Assembly (NCBI GenBank): GCA_024867545.1
Contig: JANFNE010000001.1
Location: 992,001 to 1,056,000, forward strand
Reading direction: 5' to 3'
DNA from: Phytopythium helicoides
Taxonomy: Eukaryota; Oomycota; Peronosporomycetes; Pythiales; Pythiaceae
Length of the DNA: 64,000 nucleotides
Under the pieces are notes generated by a model that saw only the letters and a list, made by a program, of their open reading frames with translations, searched no databases and had not been told where the DNA came from. Both the position numbers and the translations under genes were made by a program. How positions within the stretch are numbered: position 1 is the first letter of the stretch; each line of letters starts with the position of its first letter. Positions 20,324-29,440 of this stretch are shown here, one piece after another.

Positions 20324-22873
20324 TCACCAGCGCTTCAACCAGATAATGCTTACGACCCAGGGGTCAAGCAGAGCTAGAGGAGGGCGCAGTGGCAACTCCT
20401 TTGCGACCGATGTCGCATGGTCGTGGGACTCGAAGTCCGAATGGGGATGTGGGCGGTCGCCCGTCACCCTTTGCTCACGTCGAGCAGGAGCTTCGTGATC
20501 AGCTCGCGGAGCTGCGCCGTGATCACGACGAGGCCGTTCGTCAGATTCGTGCACTCCAAGAGCAGTTGGAGCGGCAGCAACAGCGTGTCGACGCGGCTGA
20601 GCGCGCTGGGTTTGAGCGTGGTGCTCGGTCAGAGACACAGGATCGTCGGATCCATGATCTGCGTGGTCGTGTTGACGGTCATGACCGTGACCTCCGCGAC
20701 CAACTCGGTCAACTCTCGAACCTTCAAGGAAGGGTGGAGGTGATGTCGTACTCGACAATGGGTCGGCCGTCGTCATGGGGACGTGCCATTCCTTCGCGTG
20801 AGCCGTATCGTTACGACGATTACGACTACGGTCAGGGACCGTCACGCCAGAGCTCGCTTGAGCCTCGCTATGAGCGTGAGCGTGAGCGCGATCAGCGCTA
20901 CGAGCGTGAGTACTATGGGTACTCTGACGCTGCGCGTTATGAGGAGCGGCGGGTTGACGAGGCGGCTGAGCGTGCGAGCTCGTACCGCCCACGCTACTCG
21001 TCCTTCGAGGCTCCTCGAGCCCGACCGACTGATGTGGTTGCGTCTGCTGACTCCCGTCAGCCTCAGGCGGCGGCTCTTGCTGCAGTTGAGCCCTCGGCTC
21101 TTGATCTGACGGCTGACTCAAAGCCGTCGGGTCCAGATACGGCTTGAGAAGCCCGACATAAAACACTGGGTGTGTTTTCATTGCTGAAGGCAACAAGAGC
21201 GTGTACGCGCTCCCTTTCCGAGCTACGACCTTGAACGGTCCAATGTAGCGGGGCCGCAGTTTGGTCTTGGAGACCGCGCTCACTGCATTGAGTGGTAGGT
21301 TTCGTGCATTTAGTAGGACTAAATCACCAACCTTGAATACATGCGTATTCTTACGACCATGTTTGTCGCTCTGTTCCTTCTGCTTGTCTTGCGCAGACGC
21401 CATTGCGTCGCGCACGCGTCTAATGACGCTGAGCCTCGTGCTCAAGTAGTCATCAAGCTGCTTTTGCAGCCGAACCGACACTGGTTCAACATGACGGGAG
21501 GCCGCAAGCGGCCGAGCCTCTCCCCCACTCAAGGCGGAGGCCCCGGACGGCCCAAGCGTCAGTGTCAGCGGGACACGTGGGTGACGCAGTCCGTTCGCGT
21601 AGAACGGAGTGCAGCCCGTAGAGGCATGCACCGAGTTGTTCATTGCAAACTCAACAAACGGGAGCATCGTGCTCCAAGAGCGTGGTGCCTCGGCACAAAC
21701 GCTTCGAAGAATGTCTTCGAGAACGCGGTTCGCGCGTTCGGTTTGACCATCGGTCTGTGGATGGTCAGCAGTCGACATGTCGAGGCGCGTTCCCATCAAC
21801 CGGAACAGTTCGCGCCAGAATGTTGCCACAAAACGTGGATCACGGTCAGAGACCAACGTCTTGGGGAGGCCATGAGCCCGGAACACATGCTCGAGAAAGA
21901 GCTGCGCCGCTCCTTTGGCCGTGATCTTCTCCGAACATGGTGCCAAATGCACCATCTTGCTCAAACGGCAGGCAAACACCAACACACCGGTGTTGCCGTG
22001 AGCATTTTTGGGGAGTCCAAAGACAAAGTCTAAGCTGACGGACTCCCAGCAGTCCTGTGGGACAGGAAGGCTGTGTAGCGGGGCTGCAGCTGAAGGCGCA
22101 GCCTTCACGCGCTGGCACGTCTCACACGTCTTGACGTAAGAGGCCACCAACTTGTACATGTGGGGCCACCAGTACGTCGTACTGACCGCGTTGTGCGTCT
22201 TCTCGCGGCCCAAATGGCCAGCAAGCGGTGTATCATGCGCCTCGTAGAGGATGCGATACCGAATATCATCGTCCAGGGGGACGACAACCCGTGGTGGATC
22301 CGTTCGATCTGTGCAGTAGTACAGCAAACCGTCGACGACGGAGAAGCGGTGTATACGCGACCGCAAACGAGGTGTGAGCTCACCCTCACCCCCAAAAACA
22401 TCAGGCGCCAAGTGGCGCAAGAGGGTCCTGCATGACTCGTCATGCTCATACGCTTTGCGTATCTGTTCCAGGAGCGACGTAGTGACGGATGTCACGTGAG
22501 ACAACTCATAGTCAGGACGGCGTGAAAGCGCGTCTGCAAGCACGTTCTGCTTGCCGGGCTTGTACTCCACGCGGAAGTTGTATTCCGCAAAGAAGGAGAG
22601 CCACCGAGCCATTCTCCGCGAGAGATGTGGCGACGACGTCGCTGTCCGTAAGGACGCATGGTCAGTGTAGATCACAAACGCACGCTCACCGAGCAGGTGC
22701 ACTCGAAATTTGACAAGAGCATACTTCATCGCAAGTAGCTCCTTGTCATGAACTGGATAGTTCTTCTCGGCAGCCTTAAGCTGTCGAGACTCAAACGCGA
22801 TCGCGCGTTCACGCCCTTCGGCGTCGGCTTGCAACAATGCACAGCCTATAGCGAAGTCAGACGCGTCACACAC
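20324..22873 (-). pseudogene. Truncated pol: RNase H, integrase and C-terminal extension
   Basis: 849 codons identical or nearly so to the C-terminal part of the polyprotein at 25215-29267. It begins inside RNase H (VCDASDFAIGCALLQ), keeps the integrase zinc finger and the DDE catalytic residues (SLDFVFG, SDRDP, QTERAN), and has no LTR, gag or RT upstream. Integrase may still be intact as a domain but nothing upstream could express it normally. A chromodomain-like frame (HYLVEALVKHR, QYLVKWRGYPHSHNSWEP) lies at 20151-20363 in a different frame. Confidence 0.9.
20410..21147 (+). CDS. Antisense ORF b (coiled-coil protein) of the chromovirus, left-arm copy
   Basis: 245 residues from ATG 20410 (MSHGRGTRSPNG). 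Residues about 22-105 form a long coiled coil (VEQELRDQLAELRRDHDEAV, ALQEQLERQQQRVDAAERAG), followed by a Tyr/Arg/Glu-rich segment (YERERERDQRYEREYYGYSD) and a Pro/Ala tail. It overlaps the C-terminal extension of pol on the other strand. Family unknown. Nearly identical to 28444-29181. Confidence 0.5.
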   Translation: MSHGRGTRSPNGDVGGRPSPFAHVEQELRDQLAELRRDHDEAVRQIRALQEQLERQQQRVDAAERAGFERGARSETQDRRIHDLRGRVDGHDRDLRDQLGQLSNLQGRVEVMSYSTMGRPSSWGRAIPSREPYRYDDYDYGQGPSRQSSLEPRYERERERDQRYEREYYGYSDAARYEERRVDEAAERASSYRPRYSSFEAPRARPTDVVASADSRQPQAAALAAVEPSALDLTADSKPSGPDTA

Positions 22874-22890
22874 GACGCTAAATGGTCTGT

Positions 22891-23308
22891 ACCCATTGCC
22901 CTCCGGCTAACCCGTGTAACCCCGTTACAGGTATGTACCCATGGGGGTAGCATGGCTACACTGGGTTGTGTACCCATTGCCCTCCGGCTAACCCGTGTAA
23001 TCCCGTTACAGGTATGTACCCATGGGGGTAGCATGGCTACACTGGGTTGTGTACCCATTGCCCTCCGACTAAGTACGGCCGTGAGGTTGAGTGGCTCTCA
23101 TGAGCCTTGCATACAGTAGTCAAGTAGTTTGCGTACAGTCCTTGTAGGAACCACCCATTTCGAATGGGCTGTAATGCATACAAATACACAGTCTCTATTT
23201 TACCGCCTACCACACAGACCCTCAGCTCGTTTGGCTAGCCAGCTCGGTACTTCGTACCCACGAGCTGCAACGCTTCCTCGAAGCATAGTGCTGTGTGACT
23301 CCGTCACA
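22891..23308 (+). repeat. 5' LTR of the full-length chromovirus with 81-bp tandem repeats
   Basis: LTR ending CCGTCACA at 23308. Its start is altered: an 81-base unit (beginning ACCCATTGCC) starts at 22891, 22972 and, partly, 23053. Each full unit contains TGTAACCCCGTTACA or a one-base variant, where the other LTRs have TGTAACGGGGTTACA. The most likely formal LTR start is 22915. The rest matches the other two LTRs. Confidence 0.85.
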
Positions 23309-23310
23309 CT

Positions 23311-23328
23311 TGGTAGCACTTTGGAGTC
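23311..23328 (+). other. Probable primer binding site
   Basis: TGGTAGCACTTTGGAGTC begins two bases after the LTR end. The TGG start pairs with the CCA end of a tRNA, as expected for LTR elements. The tRNA species is not identified. Confidence 0.6.
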
Positions 23329-23389
23329 CGTCCTCGACCATCGCGGGTCAGACGAACCTGAACCTCTGTGGTGAGAGGTCTGCGCAAGC

Positions 23390-24397
23390 ATGGAGCTCGA
23401 TCGCGCTCAGTTCCCTCACTTCAGTGAGACTCAATGGGGAGCATTGGGCAAGATGCAATGCATCCTTGGTCCGGAAGGGCTCCAGCACCTGCTGACTCAG
23501 AGCCCTGACGTGCAGGTAACGCGCGTCGAGCAGTATCTCAACTACGAGAATGCTCTCGTTAACCACGTCCGAGGCGCGCTGCAAGTACCGCAGCCGGCGC
23601 CAACACCCGTCAGGGTGCCGAGCGGTGTGAAACCGCTGCACCTGAAGGTCAAGCCCTTCACAGGTGACGAAGGCGAGAACCTCTTGTTGTGGTTCCGCGA
23701 GATTGAGATGGCCATGATGGCCGCGCTCCTCTCTGAGGAAAGCCTGAAGGTGGCTTTCGCGGTCTCCAACATGGGAGGTCGCGCGAAACGCTGGGCGCTA
23801 ACACGCCACAACAGCGTTGCGAGCGCGTTCCCGACGTGGGAGCACCTCAAGGATGAGATCAAGGTGACGTTCTTACCGCCGAACGTCGCGTACCAAGTAC
23901 GCTCGCGCTTCTTGACGTGTCGTCAAGGGAAGCATGAACTTGCCGAGTACGTGCAAGAGCTACGCACACTCGAAGCGGGCATGATCTCGGATCCTCTGTC
24001 CGAGCAGACGAAGGTGACCATATTCATGGAGGGTCTGCGAGTTGGGCCTGCGCGAACCCAGTTGTTCCGTGCGCAACCAGCCACGATGGAAGAAGCTTTC
24101 CGTGTGGCGATCCAAGAGGATTACTGTCATCGACAGGCTCGCGTGTCTACTAGCGCAGCGTCTTCGACGCCGGTGATCAATGAGGCGGAGCCCATGGAGC
24201 TCGGCAGTGCTGAGCAGCGTCGCACACAAGGCGCATGCTTCACCTGTGGCCGGATGGGCCACGTGCAGCGCAACTGTCCTCGTCGTCTGCAGCAGACTGG
24301 ACGCTTTGGCCCTCGCCAAGGGCGCAATTTGCCTCAGCCCGGTGGCCGGATCTTTGGTGGTCGTGGCCGCGGGCAGGGAAACGCTCAATCCCAGTAG
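23390..24397 (+). CDS. Chromovirus Gag with CCHC zinc knuckle
   Basis: 335 residues from ATG 23390. The middle (about residues 85-235) is the retrotransposon Gag/capsid-type domain (LHLKVKPFTGDEGENLLLWF, ALTRHNSVASAFPTWEHLKD, FRAQPATMEEAFRVAIQEDY). Near the C-terminus is one zinc knuckle, CFTCGRMGHVQRNC, followed by a Gly/Arg-rich tail that would bind the RNA genome. Gag forms the virus-like particle. The frame ends with TAG at 24395, 13 bases after a slippery heptamer that would send some ribosomes into the protease frame. Confidence 0.9.
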   Translation: MELDRAQFPHFSETQWGALGKMQCILGPEGLQHLLTQSPDVQVTRVEQYLNYENALVNHVRGALQVPQPAPTPVRVPSGVKPLHLKVKPFTGDEGENLLLWFREIEMAMMAALLSEESLKVAFAVSNMGGRAKRWALTRHNSVASAFPTWEHLKDEIKVTFLPPNVAYQVRSRFLTCRQGKHELAEYVQELRTLEAGMISDPLSEQTKVTIFMEGLRVGPARTQLFRAQPATMEEAFRVAIQEDYCHRQARVSTSAASSTPVINEAEPMELGSAEQRRTQGACFTCGRMGHVQRNCPRRLQQTGRFGPRQGRNLPQPGGRIFGGRGRGQGNAQSQ

Positions 24398-24409
24398 GCG
24401 CGGGGCGCC
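24376..24409 (+). promoter_or_regulatory. Programmed -1 ribosomal frameshift site
   Basis: GGGAAAC at 24376-24382 lies exactly in the X XXY YYZ phase of the gag frame (G GGA AAC). A -1 slip leads straight into the protease frame, which stays open past the gag stop. A small GC hairpin (GGCGC-GGG-GCGCC, 24397-24409) follows after 14 bases, longer than the usual 5-9. Confidence 0.7.
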
Positions 24410-25208
24410 CAACTGGGGAAGAACTAAGTTCTTTGGTCGAACGGGGTGGCGTTCGTTCGGAGAGCTTAGCCCCAGAGAGAGCAGTGCTCTCGAGTGCGAT
24501 GGACGCCAGTAACTCGCCGTTGCTGGTGGTTCACGCGAGCGTGAAGGGATACGCGGAGCCGATGCGAGTGCTCATCGACTCTGGTGCATCGAGCAATTAT
24601 GCTCGACGAGCTAGCCTCATGCGGAACATGGATTGTTCGAGGCCGCGCGAAGCGCAAGTGAGTCGTCAAGCACAATAGCGGTGCGTTTGGCGACAGGAAA
24701 GGTTGTTGAAACAACTAAGATCAACATGGATCTTCGTGTCCTCTTTGAGGGTTTCAATTCGGTCGAACGATTTGTCGTTCTGGACCTTGACGAGAAGTAT
24801 GATCTCATCCTCGGCATGCCCTGGCTCGAGAAGCATGAGCCATGGATCGATTGGCGATCAAAGTCGATCGGGGCAAGTAAGCCCGCATCCTCCGACCGCG
24901 AGACGGTGAGCAATATTGCCACGTCGTCGCGCTGGCACCGCCGAGATCGGCGTGAGTGCCGCCCTGACAAGAGGGCTGAATATCAAGTTGGGGTATCTGA
25001 AATCATGGACACACCCTTACGAGACGATGTCTCTGCCTGCGCTGAGAGCGCCGTCGTAGCCGTGAAGGCTAGAAAGAAGAAGAATGCACATGTGCATTGG
25101 GCTCCGTTGCCTCTGGACGAGGTGAGCCCGGCTCCACAAGGGAGCCGAAGGCAGTTGGTCAGCAAGACCGTGCAGAAGACTGGAACGGGACAGGATCCCG
25201 TTTTCTGA
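24382..25208 (+). pseudogene. Chromovirus protease region, frameshifted
   Basis: After the -1 slip the frame runs through the aspartic protease active site (VLIDSGASSNY, DSG in place of DTG). Near 24630 it changes by one base; the next frame continues as expected for the family (VRLATGKVV, VVLDLDEKYDLILGMPWLEKHEPWIDW) to a TGA at 25206. The long pol frame begins seven bases later in that same frame, so one nonsense codon and one indel separate protease from RT. Protease would mature Gag and Pol. Confidence 0.85.
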
Positions 25209-25214
25209 CGCGAG

Positions 25215-28200
25215 ATGAGCGTCCGACTCTTGGGTAGAGAGGGTGTCGTGAAGGCACCGGTGCTGAAGGCACCCGAGGTCGCGGTTTGTGCGGAAAATGC
25301 ACACCCGACAGTGAACCACGTGGAAGTGGTCGCGCCTATGGCGGTCAGGACGACCGCGGCGCCAATGGACACGAGTTGTGCCATAAGTCCCAACCATGGG
25401 CAGGAGTATCGTCTGGTTGACGGCGTGTCCGGAGCTGTGCTCGCACCTTCGGTGCAGTTGGAGCCGCTCCCCGAGCTGAATGCTCTATTGGAAATGGACG
25501 AAATGTCTGTTCAAGACTTCACCCACGCGCTGGATGGTGGGGAAGTCGCTGAAGTAGTGGTCATTAGACCCGAGACCGAGTTGCGAGAGCTAAATAGCTC
25601 CTCGGTGATGGACGAAGCTGTCCTCGGAGAGATCAGCGAGCGAATCCATGCTCGGCGTGGATCCGAGATCCTCAAGAATCCAACGGATCCGTTGTACTCG
25701 CTGTTGAAGGAGTACGAAGATGTGGTGTCGACTGACCCACCATCTGAGCTGCCGCCCGACCGAGGGGTCCGGCATGAGATCGATTTGATCCCAGGTACTA
25801 AGTACTGTGTGACTCGTCAGTGGCCATTGCCACGCGAGCAGTGCGACGTCATTGACGCCTTCTTCCGTGCGAAGCACGAAGCTGGGTTGGTGCGTGAGAG
25901 CAAGTCTCCGCACTCGACGCCCACGTTCTGTGTTCGAAAACCGAACGGGAAATTGCGAATCGTCCATGCGTTCAACAAGCTGAACGCCGCGACGATTCCG
26001 GCACAGACGCCGATACCTCGAAAGGAGGTGCTGCAGAACAACATGGCAGGCAGCACGATTTTCAGCGCTTTGGATCTAGTAGATGGCTACTATCAGATCC
26101 TGATGCGTGATGAGGACGTCCCTCTCACGGCGGTGAGCACTCCGAGCTGTATGCTCTGGGAGTGGCTAGTGATGCCGCAAGGGCTGTCGAATGCCCCCGC
26201 GACGTTTAACAGGTTGGTCACCCAACTGTTTCATCCACTGCGTGCATTTGCACAGACGTACTTTGACGATATTTTCGTCCACAGCCGTTCGGAGAACGGT
26301 CGCTCGGACATTGAAGTCCACAAAGAGCACCTGCGCGAGGTGCTCGAGTGCATGCGAGCAAACAAGCTCTACGCCAACATCGACAAGTGTGTCTTCGGCG
26401 CGGAGGAGATACCAATCCTCAGTTGCTACATCGGTAGTCATGGAATCCGTGCTGACCCAAACAAGGTCAAGGCAATCGTATATTGGCCGGTTCCGATGAA
26501 CCAGAAGGACCTGCGCAAGTGGCTCGGTCTTGCCACATATCTGCACAAGTACAGCAAGAACTATGCCGAGATAGCACGACCTCTGTCGCTTCTGCTGAAG
26601 AAGGACGCAGAATGGCTCTGGGAGCGACAGCATCAAGATGCGTTTAATCAAATCAAGGAGAGCTTGCTCCAAGCTCCGATTCTGGCGTTGCCAGATGCGA
26701 ACAGACCATTTAGCGTCGTGTGTGACGCGTCTGACTTCGCTATAGGCTGTGCATTGTTGCAAGCCGACGCCGAAGGGCGTGAACGCGCGATCGCGTTTGA
26801 GTCTCGACAGCTTAAGGCTGCCGAGAAGAACTATCCAGTTCATGACAAGGAGCTACTTGCGATGAAGTATGCTCTTGTCAAATTTCGAGTGCACCTGCTC
26901 GGTGAGCGTGCGTTTGTGATCTACACTGACCATGCGTCCTTACGGACAGCGACGTCGTCGCCACATCTCTCGCGGAGAATGGCTCGGTGGCTCTCCTTCT
27001 TTGCGGAATACAACTTCCGCGTGGAGTACAAGCCCGGCAAGCAGAACGTGCTTGCAGACGCGCTTTCACGCCGTCCTGACTATGAGTTGTCTCACGTGAC
27101 ATCCGTCACTACGTCGCTCCTGGAACAGATACGCAAAGCGTATGAGCATGACGAGTCATGCAGGACCCTCTTGCGCCACTTGGCGCCTGATGTTTTTGGG
27201 GGTGAGGGTGAGCTCACACCTCGTTTGCGGTCGCGTATACACCGCTTCTCCGTCGTCGACGGTTTGCTGTACTACTGCACAGATCGAACGGATCCACCAC
27301 GGGTTGTCGTCCCCCTGGACGATGATATTCGGTATCGCATCCTCTACGAGGCGCATGATACACCGCTTGCTGGCCATTTGGGCCGCGAGAAGACGCACAA
27401 CGCGGTCAGTACGACGTACTGGTGGCCCCACATGTACAAGTTGGTGGCCTCTTACGTCAAGACGTGTGAGACGTGCCAGCGCGTGAAGGCTGCGCCTTCA
27501 GCTGCAGCCCCGCTACACAGCCTTCCTGTCCCACAGGACTGCTGGGAGTCCGTCAGCTTAGACTTTGTCTTTGGACTCCCCAAAAATGCTCACGGCAACA
27601 CCGGTGTGTTGGTGTTTGCCTGCCGTTTGAGCAAGATGGTGCATTTGGCACCATGTTCGGAGAAGATCACGGCCAAAGGAGCGGCGCAGCTCTTTCTCGA
27701 GCATGTGTTCCGGGCTCATGGCCTCCCCAAGACGTTGGTCTCTGACCGTGATCCACGTTTTGTGGCAACATTCTGGCGCGAACTGTTCCGGTTGATGGGA
27801 ACGCGCCTCGACATGTCGACTGCTGACCATCCACAGACCGATGGTCAAACCGAACGCGCGAACCGCGTTCTCGAAGACATTCTTCGAAGCGTTTGTGCCG
27901 AGGCACCACGCTCTTGGAGCACGATGCTCCCGTTTGTTGAGTTTGCAATGAACAACTCGGTGCATGCCTCTACGGGCTGCACTCCGTTCTACGCGAACGG
28001 ACTGCGTCACCCACGTGTCCCGCTGACACTGACGCTTGGGCCGTCCGGGGCCTCCGCCTTGAGTGGGGGAGAGGCTCGGCCGCTTGCGGCCTCCCGTCAT
28101 GTTGAACCAGTGTCGGTTCGGCTGCAAAAGCAGCTTGATGACTACTTGAGCACGAGGCTCAGCGTCATTAGACGCGTGCGCGACGCAATGGCGTCTGCGC

Positions 28201-29267
28201 AAGACAAGCAGAAGGAACAGAGCGACAAACATGGTCGTAAGAATACGCATGTATTCAAGGTTGGTGATTTAGTCCTACTAAATGCACGAAACCTACCACT
28301 CAATGCAGTGAGCGCGGTCTCCAAGACCAAACTGCGGCCCCGCTACATTGGACCGTTCAAGGTCGTAGCTCGGAAAGGGAGCGCGTACACGCTCTTGTTG
28401 CCTTCAGCAATGAAAACACACCCAGTGTTTTATGTCGGGCTTCTCAAGCCGTATCTGGACCCGACGGCTTTGAGTCAGCCGTCAGATCAAGAGCCGAGGG
28501 CTCAACTGCAGCAAGAGCCGCCGCCTGAGGCTGACGGGAGTCAGCAGACGCAACCACATCAGTCGGTCGGGCTCGAGGAGCCTCGAAGGACGAGTAGCGT
28601 GGGCGGTACGAGCTCGCACGCTCAGCCGCCTCGTCAACCCGCCGCTCCTCATAACGCGCAGCGTCAGAGTACCCATAGTACTCACGCTCGTAGCGCTGAT
28701 CGCGCTCACGCTCACGCTCATAGCGAGGCTCAAGCGAGCTCTGGCGTGACGGTCCCTGACCGTAGTCGTAATCGTCGTAACGATACGGCTCACGCGAAGG
28801 AATGGCACGTCCCCATGACGACGGCCGACCCATTGTCGAGTACGACATCACCTCCACCCTTCCTTGAAGGTTCGAGAGTTGACCGAGTTGGTCGCGGAGG
28901 TCACGGTCATGACCGTCAACACGACCACGCAGATCATGGATCCGACGATCCTGTGTCTCTGACCGAGCAGCACGCTCAAACCCAGCGCGCTCAGCCGCGT
29001 CGACACGCTGTTGCTGCCGCTCCAACTGCTCTTGGAGTGCACGAATCTGACGAACGGCCTCGTCGTGATCACGGCGCAGCTCCGCGAGCTGATCACGAAG
29101 CTCCTGCTCGACGTGAGCAAAGGGTGACGGGCGACCGCCCACATCCCCATTCGGACTTCGAGTCCCACGACCATGCGACATCGGTCGCAAAGGAGTTGCC
29201 ACTGCGCCCTCCTCTAGCTCTGCTTGACCCCTGGGTCGTAAGCATTATCTGGTTGAAGCGCTGGTGA
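25215..29267 (+). CDS. Chromovirus Pol: reverse transcriptase, RNase H, integrase
   Basis: 1350 codons. RT about residues 190-400 (HSTPTFCVRKPNGKLRIVHA, FSALDLVDGYYQI, VMPQGLSNAPATFNRL, catalytic YFDD near residue 348, in place of the common YLDD or YVDD). RNase H about 495-620 (VCDASDFAIGCALLQ, KELLAMKYAL, YTDHASLR). Integrase about 700-960: HHCC zinc finger (H-L-GHLG ... CETCQRVK), then SLDFVFG near 782, SDRDPRF near 843 and QTERAN near 878 as the DDE triad, and the C-terminal RPRYIGPFKV, KTHPVFYVGLLKPYL. After about residue 1150 the composition becomes His/Arg/Asp-rich and unlike a normal domain, probably because the antisense ORF b is the strand under selection there. There is no upstream ATG-linked gag in frame. 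Confidence 0.93.
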   Translation: MSVRLLGREGVVKAPVLKAPEVAVCAENAHPTVNHVEVVAPMAVRTTAAPMDTSCAISPNHGQEYRLVDGVSGAVLAPSVQLEPLPELNALLEMDEMSVQDFTHALDGGEVAEVVVIRPETELRELNSSSVMDEAVLGEISERIHARRGSEILKNPTDPLYSLLKEYEDVVSTDPPSELPPDRGVRHEIDLIPGTKYCVTRQWPLPREQCDVIDAFFRAKHEAGLVRESKSPHSTPTFCVRKPNGKLRIVHAFNKLNAATIPAQTPIPRKEVLQNNMAGSTIFSALDLVDGYYQILMRDEDVPLTAVSTPSCMLWEWLVMPQGLSNAPATFNRLVTQLFHPLRAFAQTYFDDIFVHSRSENGRSDIEVHKEHLREVLECMRANKLYANIDKCVFGAEEIPILSCYIGSHGIRADPNKVKAIVYWPVPMNQKDLRKWLGLATYLHKYSKNYAEIARPLSLLLKKDAEWLWERQHQDAFNQIKESLLQAPILALPDANRPFSVVCDASDFAIGCALLQADAEGRERAIAFESRQLKAAEKNYPVHDKELLAMKYALVKFRVHLLGERAFVIYTDHASLRTATSSPHLSRRMARWLSFFAEYNFRVEYKPGKQNVLADALSRRPDYELSHVTSVTTSLLEQIRKAYEHDESCRTLLRHLAPDVFGGEGELTPRLRSRIHRFSVVDGLLYYCTDRTDPPRVVVPLDDDIRYRILYEAHDTPLAGHLGREKTHNAVSTTYWWPHMYKLVASYVKTCETCQRVKAAPSAAAPLHSLPVPQDCWESVSLDFVFGLPKNAHGNTGVLVFACRLSKMVHLAPCSEKITAKGAAQLFLEHVFRAHGLPKTLVSDRDPRFVATFWRELFRLMGTRLDMSTADHPQTDGQTERANRVLEDILRSVCAEAPRSWSTMLPFVEFAMNNSVHASTGCTPFYANGLRHPRVPLTLTLGPSGASALSGGEARPLAASRHVEPVSVRLQKQLDDYLSTRLSVIRRVRDAMASAQDKQKEQSDKHGRKNTHVFKVGDLVLLNARNLPLNAVSAVSKTKLRPRYIGPFKVVARKGSAYTLLLPSAMKTHPVFYVGLLKPYLDPTALSQPSDQEPRAQLQQEPPPEADGSQQTQPHQSVGLEEPRRTSSVGGTSSHAQPPRQPAAPHNAQRQSTHSTHARSADRAHAHAHSEAQASSGVTVPDRSRNRRNDTAHAKEWHVPMTTADPLSSTTSPPPFLEGSRVDRVGRGGHGHDRQHDHADHGSDDPVSLTEQHAQTQRAQPRRHAVAAAPTALGVHESDERPRRDHGAAPRADHEAPARREQRVTGDRPHPHSDFESHDHATSVAKELPLRPPLALLDPWVVSIIWLKRW
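28444..29181 (-). CDS. Antisense ORF b: coiled-coil protein inside the chromovirus
   Basis: 245 residues from the first ATG at 29181. A long coiled coil (about residues 22-105) with regular Leu/Ala/Val heptads and many Glu/Arg/Gln, then YERERERDQRYEREYYGYSD and a Pro/Ala-rich end. It is more protein-like than the sense strand over the same bases. Its start lies about 35 bases downstream of the end of the alternative frame of ORF a, so the two may be parts of one spliced or frameshifted gene. Family and function unknown; a Gag-like or regulatory role is only a guess. Confidence 0.5.
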   Translation of the reverse strand: MSHGRGTRSPNGDVGGRPSPFAHVEQELRDQLAELRRDHDEAVRQIRALQEQLERQQQRVDAAERAGFERAARSETQDRRIHDLRGRVDGHDRDLRDQLGQLSNLQGRVEVMSYSTMGRPSSWGRAIPSREPYRYDDYDYGQGPSRQSSLEPRYERERERDQRYEREYYGYSDAARYEERRVDEAAERASSYRPRYSSFEAPRARPTDVVASADSRQPQAAALAAVEPSALDLTADSKPSGPDTA

Positions 29268-29440
29268 AGCATAGGCTTCGGCGCGGACAACTCCAGTACC
29301 TTGTGAAGTGGCGGGGGTATCCGCACTCACACAACTCGTGGGAGCCAGCGAACGTCCTCCTCGAGGATTGCCCGGACCTCGTGCGCGCTTATGAGTCGAA
29401 TCGGACTCAGCGCCGTGGTGGTCCCGCGCAAGGCGCTTAG
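29228..29440 (+). other. Chromodomain reading frame, out of frame with Pol
   Basis: 70 codons with the chromodomain pattern: HYLVEALVKHR, QYLVKWRGYP, NSWEPANVLLEDCP. In chromoviruses this module sits at the integrase C-terminus and targets modified histone H3. Here it lies in the -1 frame relative to pol; the two frames overlap only at 29228-29267. It also overlaps the antisense ORF a region. Both palindrome arms have the same arrangement. Confidence 0.8.

Larger units (their letters stand above)
18490..22888 (-). mobile_element. Ty3/gypsy chromovirus, 5'-truncated copy forming the left palindrome arm
   Basis: Inverted copy of 26701-31098 (coordinates pair to about 49588-49591). Reading on the minus strand it starts abruptly inside the RNase H region of pol at 22888 and runs through integrase, the chromodomain block, the two antisense ORFs and the 3' LTR at 18490-18804. 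Gag, protease and RT are missing. It directly abuts the 5' LTR region of the full-length copy, in head-to-head orientation. The arms differ at very few sites (for example the C run near 20077, 15 against 12). Confidence 0.93.

Noticed and set aside
27558..28250. 230-codon minus-strand frame across integrase (also 21341-22033 plus)
   Set aside because: Shadow of the integrase domain, which shows full sense-strand family motifs here; unlike the antisense ORFs a and b it has no protein-like pattern.
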